Origin: Dactylis glomerata
Taxonomy: Eukaryota; Streptophyta; Magnoliopsida; Poales; Poaceae
Reading direction: 5' to 3'
Assembly (NCBI GenBank): GCA_007115705.1
Contig: QXEO01001027.1
Location: 370,055-434,054 of the forward strand
Length of the DNA stretch: 64,000 nt
Shown: piece by piece, positions 1-10,877 of the stretch
How positions within the stretch are numbered: the stretch's first letter is position 1
Layout: each line of letters opens with the position of its first letter
Program-made: the position numbers and the translations under genes
The notes under the pieces: generated by a model
What the model was told of the DNA's origin: nothing
Seen by the model: only the letters and a program-made list of their open reading frames with translations
Databases searched by the model: none

Positions 1-1093
1 TGGAAGCATTATTTTGGTTTTCTCCTTGATGCTTTATTTGGGTTGACTTGGCGCATGCTCACACACGTTAGACTCATACAAAGTCGCCAATAGCCTCTAT
101 GATCATTTAGTTTTTGACTTTTGATGCCATCTTATGATTATGGCCGTTATTGCTCTCTTAGTTGGTCGCTCCCAGTCTTTTGCTAGCCCTCATTTTGTAC
201 TGAGTATGAGCTCTACTCGTGCATCCAACTCCCAAAAACCAAGTTTGCCATTGTGTCCACTATAAATTCCTATGCATGGTATTTGTAAGCCATTCCAAGT
301 AAATTTTCATGTGCTACCTTTCAAAAAACTTTCAAAATACTTATTATTTTGTGACACTGTTTTTAGCTCATGGGGACGTAGTGATCGGATTTGCTATCTT
401 CCATATTGTCTTATTCCAAAAAGAAAAAAAAAGAAAAAAAAAAGAAAAAGGCACTCCTCCATGGTATGTGAATGTTGATGGGCACCCGATGGAATCGGTT
501 AGCCATGGTTTGAGAAAGAAAGAAAAGGTGGGGAGGAGTGCCAAGCTTTATAAAAGAGCACAAAAGTGCCAATCTCTCTCTCAAAAACTTGCTTCATTTT
601 TGTATGGAAGATAGTAAGAACCCCATTGCCAGTCGTTGACAAAGACAACCACCTCTCAAAACCAATTTTTATCTCTCTGTTTTACAAATGAAAAGCTCTA
701 GCACATGTTAAATCACTTCTTCCCTCTGCGAAGGGCCTTTCTTTTACTTTTATGTTGAGTCACCACCTTCTATCTTTATGCACTGTCTAAGAGAGCATAG
801 TTGTCATTCTGAGTATAATGTGCATTGTCCCAAAGTTTATCATTGATTGATTCATGACTATGGTTTTACTTGTTCTTAAATTACTTGTATCTAGTCACCC
901 TCTTAAACTTGAAGGTGTCCTATGCATTTATGTTTTGCTCTCTATGAAGGACAAGCTGAAAACCATTTGTATGTTTTTCTTTATGATTTGAACACATGTT
1001 TGACTTTCATTGTTTCATTTTCATGATCTTTTGTTTGTGTTCATTTTCATGTTATAACATGGTTGCTAAGTTTCTTCTATCAAGATTATGTCT
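1..1093 (+). mobile_element. Element Y: 3' internal non-coding region of a gypsy-type LTR retrotransposon (left part)
   Basis: This stretch is the reverse complement, with indels, of Z's internal region at about 2990-4460: the first 25 bases match the complement of 4436-4460, and 700-1090 matches the complement of about 2990-3350. It continues after the Z insertion at 8867-9020, which runs straight into an LTR start at 9021. It is therefore the untranslated 3' internal part of a plus-strand relative of Z. About 413-660 (A-rich, then a section without counterpart in Z) differs between the two. No coding region is seen; short open frames here are not supported. Confidence 0.8.
1089..1093. repeat. 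Target-site duplication of element Z, left copy (TGTCT)
   Basis: TGTCT immediately precedes the LTR terminus TGATGCG at 1094 and recurs directly after the other LTR terminus at 8867-8871. A 5-bp duplication is normal for gypsy integrases. Confidence 0.93.
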
Positions 1094-2834
1094 TGATGCG
1101 TTTGATGGCGACGAGTTGACGAGGGAGATTATTCTTCTTTGTTCCCCGGCAACGGCGCCAGAAAATTAGCTGCTGGCGCGTGGTTGATGGCACCAGAAGT
1201 TTCCTTATGTGTGGTGAATGACCAGCCCGTTGGGAACCCCAACAGGAAGGTATGATGAGTATAGCAGCTAGTTTTCCCTCAGTTAAGAAACCAAGGTTTA
1301 ATATCGTTCTTGAAGAGGAGAGACAAACGACTGAAGGTGATGCAGACTGGCTTAATAGCACTCCAACAAGGGCGCACTTGTTGACTCGTCTTCGGCCAGT
1401 AGCAACGCGGAACCTGCACACAACACAGCCAAGTACTTTGCTCCCAACTTGCGATGAGGTTGTCAATCTCACCGGTTTGCTTGAAACAAAGGTTATGAGC
1501 GTATCGAGTGGAAAACAGTAAAGTATGCGAGTAAAGTAAACAGTGCGAGTAAAGTAAACAGGTGATAGCAATATGATGAAAATAGGACCGGGGTCCACAG
1601 TTCACTAGTGGTGTCTCTCCATAAGATAAATAACACATGCTGGGTAAACAAATTACAGTTGGGCAATTGATAGAATAAAGATAAACGTGATATGTCAAGA
1701 AGATCACTATGAGATTTACTCTGGACATTACAACAAAATACATAGACCACCATCCAACTGCATGTATGACTAATAATCCACTCCCGGGGATATCAATCCG
1801 AACACCCCATGAGTATTAAGTTGCGAACAACAGATAATTGCATTAAGCAAAGTGTGTAATGTAAACAAAGCATATGCCCTTGAGCATATGAATGTTGTTT
1901 TCTCCCTAGTAGCAATAGCACATCTACACCCTTAGAGGTTTCTGTCACTCCCCCAGGTTAAATAGAGGCATGAACCCACTATCGAGCGTAAATACCCCCT
2001 CTTGGAGTCACAAGCAACTACTCGGCCAAGATAGCTACTAACAACGGAGAGCATGCAAGATCATAAACAACATAGAGATAACATAAGATAATATTCAGTA
2101 CAGCAACTTAATCATAAACACCAATATTCATCGGATCCCAACAAACCAAACATGTAGAATTACATAACGGTGATCTCAATCATATAGGGCAGCTCATGAG
2201 ATCTAAACATGAAGCACATGGTGGAGAAGACAACCATCTAGCTACTGCTATGGACCCATAGTCCAAGGTAGACTACTCACTCATCGCTCCGGAGGCAAGC
2301 ATGGCGATGAAGAAGACCTCCAGTGGCGATTCCCCTCTCCGGCAGGGTGCCGGGAAGAGCTTCTGGACCCTCCCGATCTTCGGGTCGACGGCGGCGGCGG
2401 ATCGCGATGTGTTCTAGAAAAGTGATCGGGTCCTTAGGTTTTTTCCGTCGGGGGGTCTTTATAGGCGAAGGGACGATGTCAGAGGTGGGGCCAGGCGCCC
2501 TCACCCTATGGCGGCGCGGCCAGGCCCCTGGCCGCGCGAGCCTGGTGTGTGGGGCCCTGGTGACCCCCCTCCTACTCTCCTTCGGATCTCTGGAAGCTCC
2601 CGGGTAAAATAAGACTTCAGGAACTTGTTTCGTCCAATTCCGAGAATATTTCCTGTGTATCACTTCTGAAACACAAAAACAGCAGAAAACAGGGAACTGG
2701 CACTGTGGCAACTCGTTAATAGGTTAGTTCCGGAAAATGCATAAAAGTGCCACGAAGTGTAACGAAACAATAGGCAAATAGCGTAAAAACAAGCATGGAG
2801 CATCAAAAATTATAGATACGTTGGAGACGTATCA
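1094..2834 (-). repeat. Element Z 3' LTR
   Basis: This 1741-bp LTR reads 5' to 3' on the minus strand from 2834 (TGATACGTCTCC) to 1094 (CGCATCA). It matches 7123-8866 almost base for base. A TATA-like TATAAA on the minus strand lies at 2458-2463, just downstream of a GC-rich block. It holds an internal copy of the PBS at 1143-1160. Several open frames in it are by-products and are not genes. Confidence 0.93.
1143..1160 (-). other. PBS-like 18-mer inside the Z 3' LTR
   Basis: The minus strand reads TGGCGCCGTTGCCGGGGA, the full complement of the 3' end of plant tRNA-Asp. It lies inside the LTR rather than after it, about 50 nt before the LTR terminus, and is repeated in the other LTR at 7172-7189. 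Confidence 0.9.
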
Positions 2835-5324
2835 AGCATCCCCAAGCTTAACTCCTGCTCGTCCTCGAGTAGGTAAGTGGTAACAAAAGAATAATTTTTT
2901 AGGTGACATGCACCTACACAATCTTGATCATATATGTAAGCATTTGTGAGCTGGGATCATAAGAACTTAAAACATGGGCATGAAAGATATAATCTTGATA
3001 ATAAAAACTTAGCAACCATGTTGTAAACATGCAAATGAACACAAACAAAAGATCATGAAAATGAAACAATGAAAGTTAAACGTGTGTTCAAATCATAAGG
3101 AAAAACATACAAATGGTTTTCAGCTTGTCCTTCAAAGAGAGCAAAACATAAATGCATAGGACACCTTCAAGTTTAAGAGGGCGACTAGATACAAATAATT
3201 TAAGAACAAGTGAAACCAACATCATGAATCAATCAATGAACTTTGGGACAATGCATATCACACTAAGAATGACAACTATGCTCTCTTAATGGTGCATAAA
3301 GATAGAAGGTGGTGACTCAACATAAAAGTAGAAGAAAGGCCCTTCGCAGAGGGAAGCAGTGATTGCAAGTTTTATAACCTTCAAAAATTATGGTACTTAC
3401 CGGCTTTGAGCTCTCATTGCCCCCATCATAAGCATCTTGAATGGTTAAAGTTAATGCGAGAACAATTATGATGCATATGCTTGACAAATCATAAGTTGAA
3501 AACCTCGTGCCCCATGAATACGAGTACCCAAACCTCATGCTACTTTACTTAGAGTCCCAAGCAAGGCTCTTGTCATTGTAAGTATATGCATATCATTGAG
3601 AACCGCCAATGGGGTACCTCCGTGCCCGATGACATGGAACAAGCCCACACCAAAATGACAGGACAAGCAGACAATGAACACCTCGACATCTCTTTTATTT
3701 GCCTTTTGTTTAGCTTTTTATTGTGAGATGCGTCGTCGTGTGTTCACTATGGGTATGCTGCAAATTTCCACCATGAATTATGCATGGCTTAGATTGGTGG
3801 CCCGGCGTTTCCCTAACACATATACAAACTCCATGATCCCCACAAGATTCCCAATTCTTTTCACACCGCGGGCATCCATAAACAAAAGATCACGATATCA
3901 ACTCAAATAAGAAGTGCAATGTTGAAAGCTTGCCCCATGACAGCATGGCTGGGCTAGAATCCAACTTACAACTTGCAAGCATAACAACTCAACATAAGAG
4001 ACCACAATGTCAAATTTTTAAGAACAGGAAAAAGTAAAGTGTGCCTTCCGGTTCGTGAGAGCTTTACTGACCGAATTTCGCATAACACTGGTAAGAGTTT
4101 AATTTGAAGAAAAAATAAAAGCAAGTCAAATTTACTTGGAATAGCAAATTGCTAGTAGGTATGTATGGTGGACACTTTGGAAAACTTTGGCTTTTAGGAG
4201 TTAGATGCATGAGTAGAGCTCATACTCAGTACAAGGCGAGGGCTAGCAAAAGACTGGGAGCGACCAACTAAGAGAGCAATAATGGCCATAATCATGCAAA
4301 GCGACAAAACGACATTAAAAGAAGCATAAGATGGCATCAAAAGTCAAAAACTAAATGATCATGAAGGCTATTGGCGACTTTGTAAGAGTCTAACATGTGT
4401 GAGCATGCGCCAAGTCAACCCAAATAAAGCATCAAGGAGAAAACCAAAATAATGCTTCCAAATAATAAAAACAACGCATGATTTTTTCAAAGGCTCATTA
4501 AGCAATCTCAGTTATTTGAGACAAGTCATGCTACAGCAAAACCACTAAGCATACTATTAAAAAGACATCAAGCATGACATGAAAAAGCCTAAGCCGCAGT
4601 CTACACAAGCTCCTTCTTGTACCACTATTTTGCACAAAGCTTTTTCTCTTTTCCAACACCATTTGAAATTTTTATAAACACCTCTTTTGATGAAAACCAA
4701 TAAATATCAGAGGCAAAAATACACCTTGATGAAAAGATATGACAAGGTCTGAACGCAAATCAAGGCGAAAACGAAAACCAAAAGCAGTAGCAGAAAAAGA
4801 AGAACACTCGATTTTTAATAAGAGTGAAAACTAGAGCGTTCTTTGCAAATGAAAAGCAAGGCAACTTCTCCAAAAGAAATTTGTTGGGGTCCAACCATTT
4901 ATTGCAGCAAACAAACAAACTAAACCAACTAAGAAAACTAAAACAACTGACGCTCCAAGAAAAACATATAGTGCATGAAGCAATAAAAATATAGTGTTTT
5001 GAAAGGTGACATGATTTTTGCCGATGAAGAAGGGGTGCCTCGGGGGCATCCCCAAGCTTTGACACTTGTACTTCTTGGATATTTCTTGGGGTGATGCATG
5101 GGCATCCCCAAGCTTGAGCTTTTGTCCATTCTTCAACTCATCTCATCATTCTCCAATCCCTACACTTGAAAACTTCCTTCATACAAAACTAAACACAATT
5201 CTATTAGCAACATTAGTGTAAGCATAACATATAATCAACCTCTTTTTGCTTCAGGTTTCAACTCAAAACCACCACATATATTGCAAATACTACTGTATCA
5301 ACCTCCCCAAAAGTTCCGTGATCA
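2835..5324 (-). mobile_element. Element Z 3' internal non-coding region
   Basis: This is long untranslated sequence between the gag-protease remnant and the 3' LTR. It begins next to the LTR with the purine-rich tract (minus strand AAGCTTGGGGATGCT), the likely plus-strand priming site. About 2990-4460 pairs as an inverted repeat with 1-1093 because element Y carries the same region in the opposite orientation. No open frame resembles a known protein. Around 5040-5115 the motif GGGGCATCCCCAAGCTT occurs twice, an echo of the purine-rich tract. Confidence 0.75.
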
Positions 5325-5640
5325 AAATCGGATGTAACAGATTGGAGGTCAATTCTGATTGCATGGAGGTAGTGGAGATTATGCAAAACAGGGGAAATTC
5401 TTTGGGCCCTGCTGCGGCGATCTATGAGGAGTGCACCTTCTTATGTCGTAATTTTACTGAAGTAGTGTTTGATCGCTGTCCTAGAGAAGCCAATGTTGCT
5501 GCACATTATTTAGCTAGAAATGGAGTGGATTTTATGTCAGTGTGGCATGAAGAACCTCCAGATTTCCTTTTTCATTTTCTAGCAGATGATGTATCTATTA
5601 TTTCGAAGTAATAAAGTTTGCCTTTCAAAAAAAAGAAAGC
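5325..5640 (+). mobile_element. LINE fragment: C-terminal RNase H-like (RVT_3) end with short poly-A
   Basis: The plus-strand frame ending at 5611 contains RLEVNSDCMEVVEIM, then CPREANVAAHYLARNG near its end. This is the pattern of the plant LINE RNase H-like domain (RVT_3): a strand carrying ESD/NSD, and RxxNxxAHxLA near the C-terminus. After the stop come TAATAAAG and a short A-rich tail, as expected of the 3' end of a 5'-truncated LINE insertion. It lies on the strand opposite to Z and inside Z's internal region, so it inserted into Z or an ancestor of it. A clear target-site duplication was not found, and the left junction is approximate. Confidence 0.72.
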
Positions 5641-6067
5641 GATAAAGTGGCAAATACAAATATTGGCAGAAATCTGTCAAAACTGAACAGCTGACAAAGG
5701 TCGAATTTTTGAGGGGTTTTCTGTTGCTCAAATCAAAAAGTGTTCAACTAACAAAAGTTTGGATATAACCTGGGGCATATGCACAATAAATCGCAGGTCC
5801 AAAAGATATACAGAGAATTTATACGAATTTTTACGGTGCAGCACCGAAAACAGTTTCAGGATAGCAACATCCCCAAATCTTTACCTCGCTCGAATTAGAG
5901 GCTTCTCTTGGCACAAAAACGAAATAAAAATTATAAGGAGCGGTCATTACAGTAGTAATGACTTCCAAGACTCAAATAAAAGAAAAAGTACTGAAAAGAA
6001 AACATTGGGTTATCTCCCAAGAGTGATTTTCTTTAACACCTTTGAGCTAGGCGCAGAAAATTGCGAA
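5641..6067 (-). mobile_element. Element Z internal non-coding segment
   Basis: This is AT-rich internal sequence between the LINE fragment and the gag-protease remnant. It shows no coding similarity. Confidence 0.5.
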
Positions 6068-6933
6068 TCAAGTAATATCAAGAGATGAAGTACTAGGATC
6101 AGCGCGTGCCTTACGTCTTCCTTTCTTACCTTTGCTCTTGACTCTAGGAAAGACATGGCTATTGCAAGGTGGAGAGATAAATCTTATATTGCCTTTTCCC
6201 ACATCAATGACGGCGCCCAGGAGCTTCAAGAGGGATCTTCCAAGTGTGATTTGTCCTTTCCCTACACATTCAATAACAAGATAATCAGTAGATATCATTC
6301 TTCCTAGGACTTTTGTAAAAACTCCTTCAGCTATTCCAATGGGAAATGTAGTGGCATTGTTAGTAAGAGAAATTCCTTCTCCCCCCTCAGAAAGCTTCCA
6401 AAGGCTCAAAGATTCATAGACATCCTTTGGCATGAGACAAAATTCAGACATAATATCACAACGAGCATGAAAAGTTTCACCACTAATGGTGATTTTTACC
6501 GTAGGATACCAACTCGAAGGTTCAGTATTTGTTGGCACATAATCAAAATGCTGTCGCAAAGTATTGTAGCAAGAGTTCAAACTAGCAGTGCGGGTCTCAA
6601 GAGTATCAAGTCTATTAAAAATGCACACAAGAGAGGAATCAAAATAGGTTGGCATGCTATAAATTGTAATCAACTTTTTATAATATTGAAAGCTTGATCT
6701 CCATCACAATGAAGGAAATCTCCTTCAGCAGTAGCATCCAAAGCATATCTATAACGAAGAGAAAGTCCAAAGTAAAAGCTACTAAGAAGCAAACTCAATG
6801 TCATTTTAGGTTCAGTTTTTTCATGTCAATCATAAATTCTAGACCAAGCTTCTTTAAAGCTTTCCTCATCCTTTTGTTTAAAAGTGAAAATCATATCTTC
6901 GGGCGACATAGTAGTAGCAACTGAACTAGACAT
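6068..6933 (-). pseudogene. Element Z gag-protease remnant
   Basis: Minus strand, from an ATG at 6933-6931 to a stop at 6068. The 5' part contains DEESFKEAWSRIYD, matching the ESxxxAWxR pattern of the plant gypsy gag domain (Retrotrans_gag) also seen in element W. The 3' part resembles the retropepsin-like domain of these elements: RCDIMSEFCLMPKDVYESL sits where the catalytic Asp loop is expected, and ITLGRSLLKLLGAVIDVGKGNIRF matches the C-terminal protease strand. The Asp loop lacks the usual D-[LI]-G-[AS] form, so protease activity is unlikely. There is one in-frame stop in the gag part (near 6827) and a frameshift near 6678. The N-terminal half of gag and all of pol are missing. Confidence 0.75.
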
Positions 6934-7094
6934 AATAAACTAAAGTAAACAAATTACAACTACCGAGGATTCTATTTTTTTGGGGTTTTTGATATAAAAC
7001 GATGCAGGTAAAATAAATAAAGTAAAACAAAACAATAAAACAAAGTAAAGGATGTGCGTGCGAAAAACTTCCCTCGCAGAAGTCTTCTACTTCC

Positions 7095-7112
7095 TCCCCG
7101 GCAACGGCGCCA
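7095..7112 (-). other. Primer-binding site of element Z (tRNA-Asp)
   Basis: The minus strand reads TGGCGCCGTTGCCGGGGA, an 18-nt perfect complement to the 3' end of plant tRNA-Asp(GUC) including CCA. It starts 10 nt after the 5' LTR terminus. Confidence 0.9.
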
Positions 7113-7122
7113 GGAAATTAGC

Positions 7123-8866
7123 TGATGCGTTTGATGGCGCCCAGTTGACGAGGGAGATTATTCTTCTTTGTTCCCCGGCAACGGCGCCAGAAAATTAGCT
7201 GCTGGCGCGTGGTTGATGGCACCAGAAGTTTCCTTGTGCGTGGTGAATGACCAGCCCGTTGGGAACCCCAAGAGGAAGATATGATGAGTATAGCAGCTAG
7301 TTTTCCCTCAGTTAAGAAACCAAGGTTTAATATCGTTCTTGAAGAGGAGAGACAAACGACTGAAGGTGATGCAGACTGGCTTAATAGCACTCCAACAAGG
7401 GCGCACTTGTTGACTCATCTTCGGCCAGTAGCAACGCGGAACCTGCACACAACACAACCAAGTACTTTGCTCCCAATTTGCGATGTGGTTGTCAATCTCA
7501 CCGGTTTGCTTGAAACAAAGGTTATGAGCGTATCGAGTGGAAAACAGTAAAGTATGCGAGTAAAGTAAACAGTGCGAGTAAAGTAAACAGGTGATAGCAA
7601 TATGATGGAAATAGGACCGGGGTCCACAGTTCACTAGTGGTGTCTCTCCATAAGATAAATAACACATGCTGGGTAAACAAATTACAGTTGGGCAATTGAT
7701 AGAATAAAGATAAACGTGATATGTCAAGAAGATCACTATGAGATTTACTCTGGGCATTACAACAAAATACATAGACCGCCATCCAACTGCATCTATGACT
7801 AATAATCCACTCCCGGGGATATCAATCCGAACACCCCATGAGTATTAAGTTGCGAACAATAGATAATTGCATTAAGCAAAGTGTGTAATGTAAACAAAGC
7901 ATATGCCCTTGAGCATATGAATGTTGTTTTATCCCTAGTAGCAACAGCACATCTACAACCTTAGAGGTTTCTGTCACTCCCCCAGGTTAAATAGAGGCAT
8001 GAACCCACTATCGAGCATAAATACCCCCTCTTGGAGTCACTAGCAACTACTCGGCCAAGATAGCTACTAACAACGGAGAGCATGCAAGATCATAAACAAC
8101 ATAGAGATAACATAAAATAATATTCAGTACAGCAACTTAATCATAAACACCAATATTCATCGGATCCCAACAAACCAAACATGTAGAATTACATAACTGT
8201 GATCTCAATCATGTAGGGCAGCTCATGAGATCTAAACATGAAGCACATGGTGGAGAAGACAACCATCTAGCTACTGCTATGGACCCATAGTCCAAGGTGG
8301 ACTACTCACTCATCGCTCCGGAGGCAATCATGGCAATGAAGAAGACCTCCGGTGGCGATTCCCCTCTCCGACAGGGTGCCGGGAAGAGCTTCTGGACCCT
8401 CCCGATCTTCGGGTCGACGGCGGCGGCGGATCGCGACGTGTTCTGGAAAAGTGATCGGGTCCTTAGGTTTTTTCCGTCGGGGGATCTTTATAGGCGAAGG
8501 GATGATGTCAGAGGTGGGGCCAGGCGCCCTCACCCTATGGCGGCGCGGCCAGGCCCCTGGCCGCGCGAGCCTGGTGTGTGGGGCCCTGGTGACCCCCCCC
8601 CTCCTACTCTCCTTCGGATCTCTGGAAGCTCCCGGGTAAAATAAAACTTCAGGAACTTGTTTCGTCCAATTCCGAGAATATTTCCTGTGTATCACTTCTG
8701 AAACACAAAAACAGCATAAAACAGGGAACTGGCACTGTGGCAACTCGTTAATAGGTTAGTTCCAGAAAATGCATAAAAGTGCCACGAAGTGTAACGAAAC
8801 AATAGGCAAATGGCGTAAAAATAAGCATGGAGCATCAAAAATTATAGATACGTTGGAGACGTATCA
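7123..8866 (-). repeat. Element Z 5' LTR
   Basis: This 1744-bp LTR reads on the minus strand from 8866 (TGATACGTCTCC) to 7123 (CGCATCA). It is about 98% identical to 1094-2834 by eye. The minus-strand TATAAA at 8487-8492 lies after a GC-rich block (about 8530-8590) and the motif CCTTCGCC, so transcription of Z probably starts a few tens of bases further on. It contains the same internal PBS-like 18-mer (7172-7189). Confidence 0.93.
7172..7189 (-). other. PBS-like 18-mer inside the Z 5' LTR
   Basis: The sequence and setting match 1143-1160. It is preceded on the minus strand by the same AGCTAATTT spacer that precedes the true PBS, so the end of the LTR appears to have absorbed an older PBS and its surroundings. 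Confidence 0.9.
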
Positions 8867-8871
8867 TGTCT
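8867..8871. repeat. Target-site duplication of element Z, right copy (TGTCT)
   Basis: This is identical to 1089-1093. Joining the flanks at this repeat restores continuity of element Y, since the same sequence runs uninterrupted in Z itself near 2980-2995. Confidence 0.93.
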
Positions 8872-9020
8872 TTCATGCCCATGTTTTCAGTTCTTTGATC
8901 TCAGCACTCAATGCTTTACCTATATGATCAAGATTGTGATGGTGCATGTCACCTCAAAAAATATTTCTTTTGTTATCACTTACCTACTCGAGGACAGGCA
9001 GGAGTTAAGCTTGGGGATGC
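8872..9020 (+). mobile_element. Element Y: last 150 bp of internal region with purine-rich tract
   Basis: This is the continuation of 1-1093 after the Z insertion. It ends in GGAGTTAAGCTTGGGGATGC directly before the LTR start at 9021, the same arrangement as in Z on the other strand (2835-2855). Confidence 0.85.
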
Positions 9021-10561
9021 TGATACATCTCAAACGTATCTATAATTTTTGATGCTCCATGCTTGTTTTTACACCATTTGCCTAATGTTTCGTTACACTT
9101 CGTGTCGTTTTTATGCGATTTCTGGAACTAACCTATTGACAAGATGCCATAGTGCCAGTTCCCTGTTTTCTGCTGTTTTTGTGTTTCAGAAAAGCTACAC
9201 AGGAAATATTCTCGAAATTAGACGAAACAAGTTCCAGAAGTCTTATTTTTTCCGGAAGCTTCCAGAGAACCGAAGAGGAGGCAGAGTGAGGCCACGAGGG
9301 CCCCACACACCAGGGCGGCGCGGCCCAGCCCCTGGCCGCGCCCCCTATGTGTGAGGAGCCCCTGGCAGCCCCCTGACGACGCCCCTTCGCCTATATAAAG
9401 CCTCGAGATGGAAAACCCTAGAGAGTCGGCAATTTTCCAGAAAGAGTTCCGTAGCTCCGCCGTCGCCATCGACAAATTTTGGGGGACAGAAGTCTCTGTT
9501 CCGGCACCCTGCCGGGACGGGGAAGTGCCCCCGGAGCCATCTCCATCGGTCTCCATCACCGTCTCCGCCGCCTCCATCGACCTCACCGCCATCTCCATCA
9601 ACCTTGTTGTCTCCTATGATGAGGAGGAAGTAGTTCTCCCCCGGGGCTGAGGGCTCTACTGGTAACTATGTGGTTCACCTCTCTCTCCCATGATGTGATC
9701 TTTATGTGATCGTGAGCTTTGTATCATGTTGAATAAGTAGATGTTACTCTTCTTCATTATGTGTACTCTAGTGTGTTATTAAAGTAATCTATTCCTCCTG
9801 CCATGGTGTAACGTGACAGTGCGTGCATCGTAGTGGTACTTGGTCTAGGCTACGATTGTGATCTCTTATGGATTATGAGAATAATTATCACTATGATAGT
9901 ATTGAAGTGATCTTTTCCTCCTTTCATGGTGTAATGTTGACAGTGTGTGCACCGTGTTAGTACTTGGTCTAAGTTGCAATAATATTTATCTTGAGTTGTG
10001 ATTTGATTTGGATATCTCTATGAGTGGTGTTTGTCAAGTACTTGATGAACTTTAAGGGGTGCTTCTGTAGCCACTACGCAATGATTAGTGTTATTCAATA
10101 GGAGAGTAATTCAGAGTAGCATAGTGAAGAGAAGTTATTTATTTGTTCAATCATGTTATATTTGTTGGGAGTGTGTCCACTAGTGAAAGTATGATCCCTA
10201 GGCCTTGTTTCCAAGCTTTTCACACCGTTTACTCGCTGTTTTGTTACTTGTTTGCTTGCTGCCATTTTTATTCCGTATTGCATTTACTACTTATAATCAT
10301 CCATACCACTTGTATTTCACTATCTCTTCGCCGAACTAGTGCACCTATATATCTGACAAGTGTATTGGGTGTGTTGGGGACGCAAGAGACTTTCTGTATC
10401 GTAATTGCAGGGTTGTTTGAGAGGGATAGCTTTGACCTCTTCCTCCCTGAGTTCGATAAACCTTGGGTGATCCACTTAAGGGAAACTTGCTGCTGTTCTA
10501 CAAACCTCTGCACTTAGAGGCCCAACTCTGTCTACAAGAACAGACGCGTGCGTAGACATCA
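9021..10561 (+). repeat. Element Y 3' LTR
   Basis: This 1541-bp LTR starts TGATACATCTC and ends GTAGACATCA. The first 320 bp or so are related to the Z LTRs (same start, same GC-rich block near 9300-9355, same CCTTCGCCTATA), but the rest is unrelated to the Z LTR. The end (GGGTGATCCACTTAAGGG, then TCTACAAACCTCTG) is typical of a Triticeae gypsy LTR type. The upstream LTR is outside the window. The possible target duplication (CCGGG, 10562-10566) cannot be checked here. Confidence 0.85.
9392..9399 (+). promoter_or_regulatory. TATA box of the element Y LTR
   Basis: TATATAAA follows CCCTTCGCC, and the corresponding place in the Z LTRs reads CGCCTATAAAG. Position and context fit an RNA polymerase II promoter within U3. 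Confidence 0.7.
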
Positions 10562-10877
10562 CCGGGGGCTAGGCCGCGCCGCCCTAGTGTGTAGGGCCCT
10601 TGTGGCCCCCCTCCGACTCCTCTTCGGATCTCTGGAAGCTTCCGGGGAAAATAAGACTTTCGGAACTTGTTTCGTCCAATTCCGAGAATATTTCCTGTGT
10701 AGCTTTTCTGAAACACAAAAAACAGCAGAAAACAGGGAACTGACACTGTGGCGACTTGTTAATAGGTTAGTTCCAGAAAATGCATAAAAGTGTCACGAAG
10801 TGTAACGAAACAGTAGGCAAATGGTATAAAAACAAGCATGGAGCATCAAAAATTATAGATACGTTGGAGACGTATCA
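10562..10877 (-). repeat. Fragment X: first 316 bp of a Z-like LTR
   Basis: The minus strand starts TGATACGTCTCC at 10877 and follows the Z LTR through the GC-rich block, then stops where the Y LTR ends at 10561. The simplest reading is that X inserted into the gypsy pol at 10878 and was then split by Y, with the rest of X left of the window. A rearranged inverted LTR pair is the alternative. Confidence 0.8.

Larger units (their letters stand above)
1094..8866 (-). mobile_element. Element Z: complete non-autonomous Ty3/gypsy-like LTR retrotransposon
   Basis: Two direct LTRs (1094-2834 and 7123-8866) bound a 4.29-kb internal region. On the minus strand each LTR starts TGATACG and ends CGCATCA. 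A tRNA-Asp PBS (7095-7112) follows the 5' LTR and a GGGGATGCT-type purine-rich end precedes the 3' LTR. The 5-bp flanks are identical (TGTCT). The LTRs differ at a few dozen sites by eye (about 98% identical), so the insertion is fairly young. The only coding trace is a damaged gag-protease stretch (6068-6933). No reverse transcriptase, RNase H or integrase is visible, so movement would need proteins supplied in trans. A LINE fragment sits inside (5325-5640). Z lies in reverse orientation inside related element Y. Confidence 0.93.

Noticed and set aside
1252..1743. Open frames on both strands within the Z LTRs, also at 7281-7782
   Set aside because: They recur in both LTRs because the LTRs are copies. 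They overlap U5 and the internal PBS and match no protein.
7095..7189. tRNA-Asp gene
   Set aside because: Only the last 18 nt of tRNA-Asp complementarity is present. There is no cloverleaf, no A or B box, and the position fits a primer-binding site.
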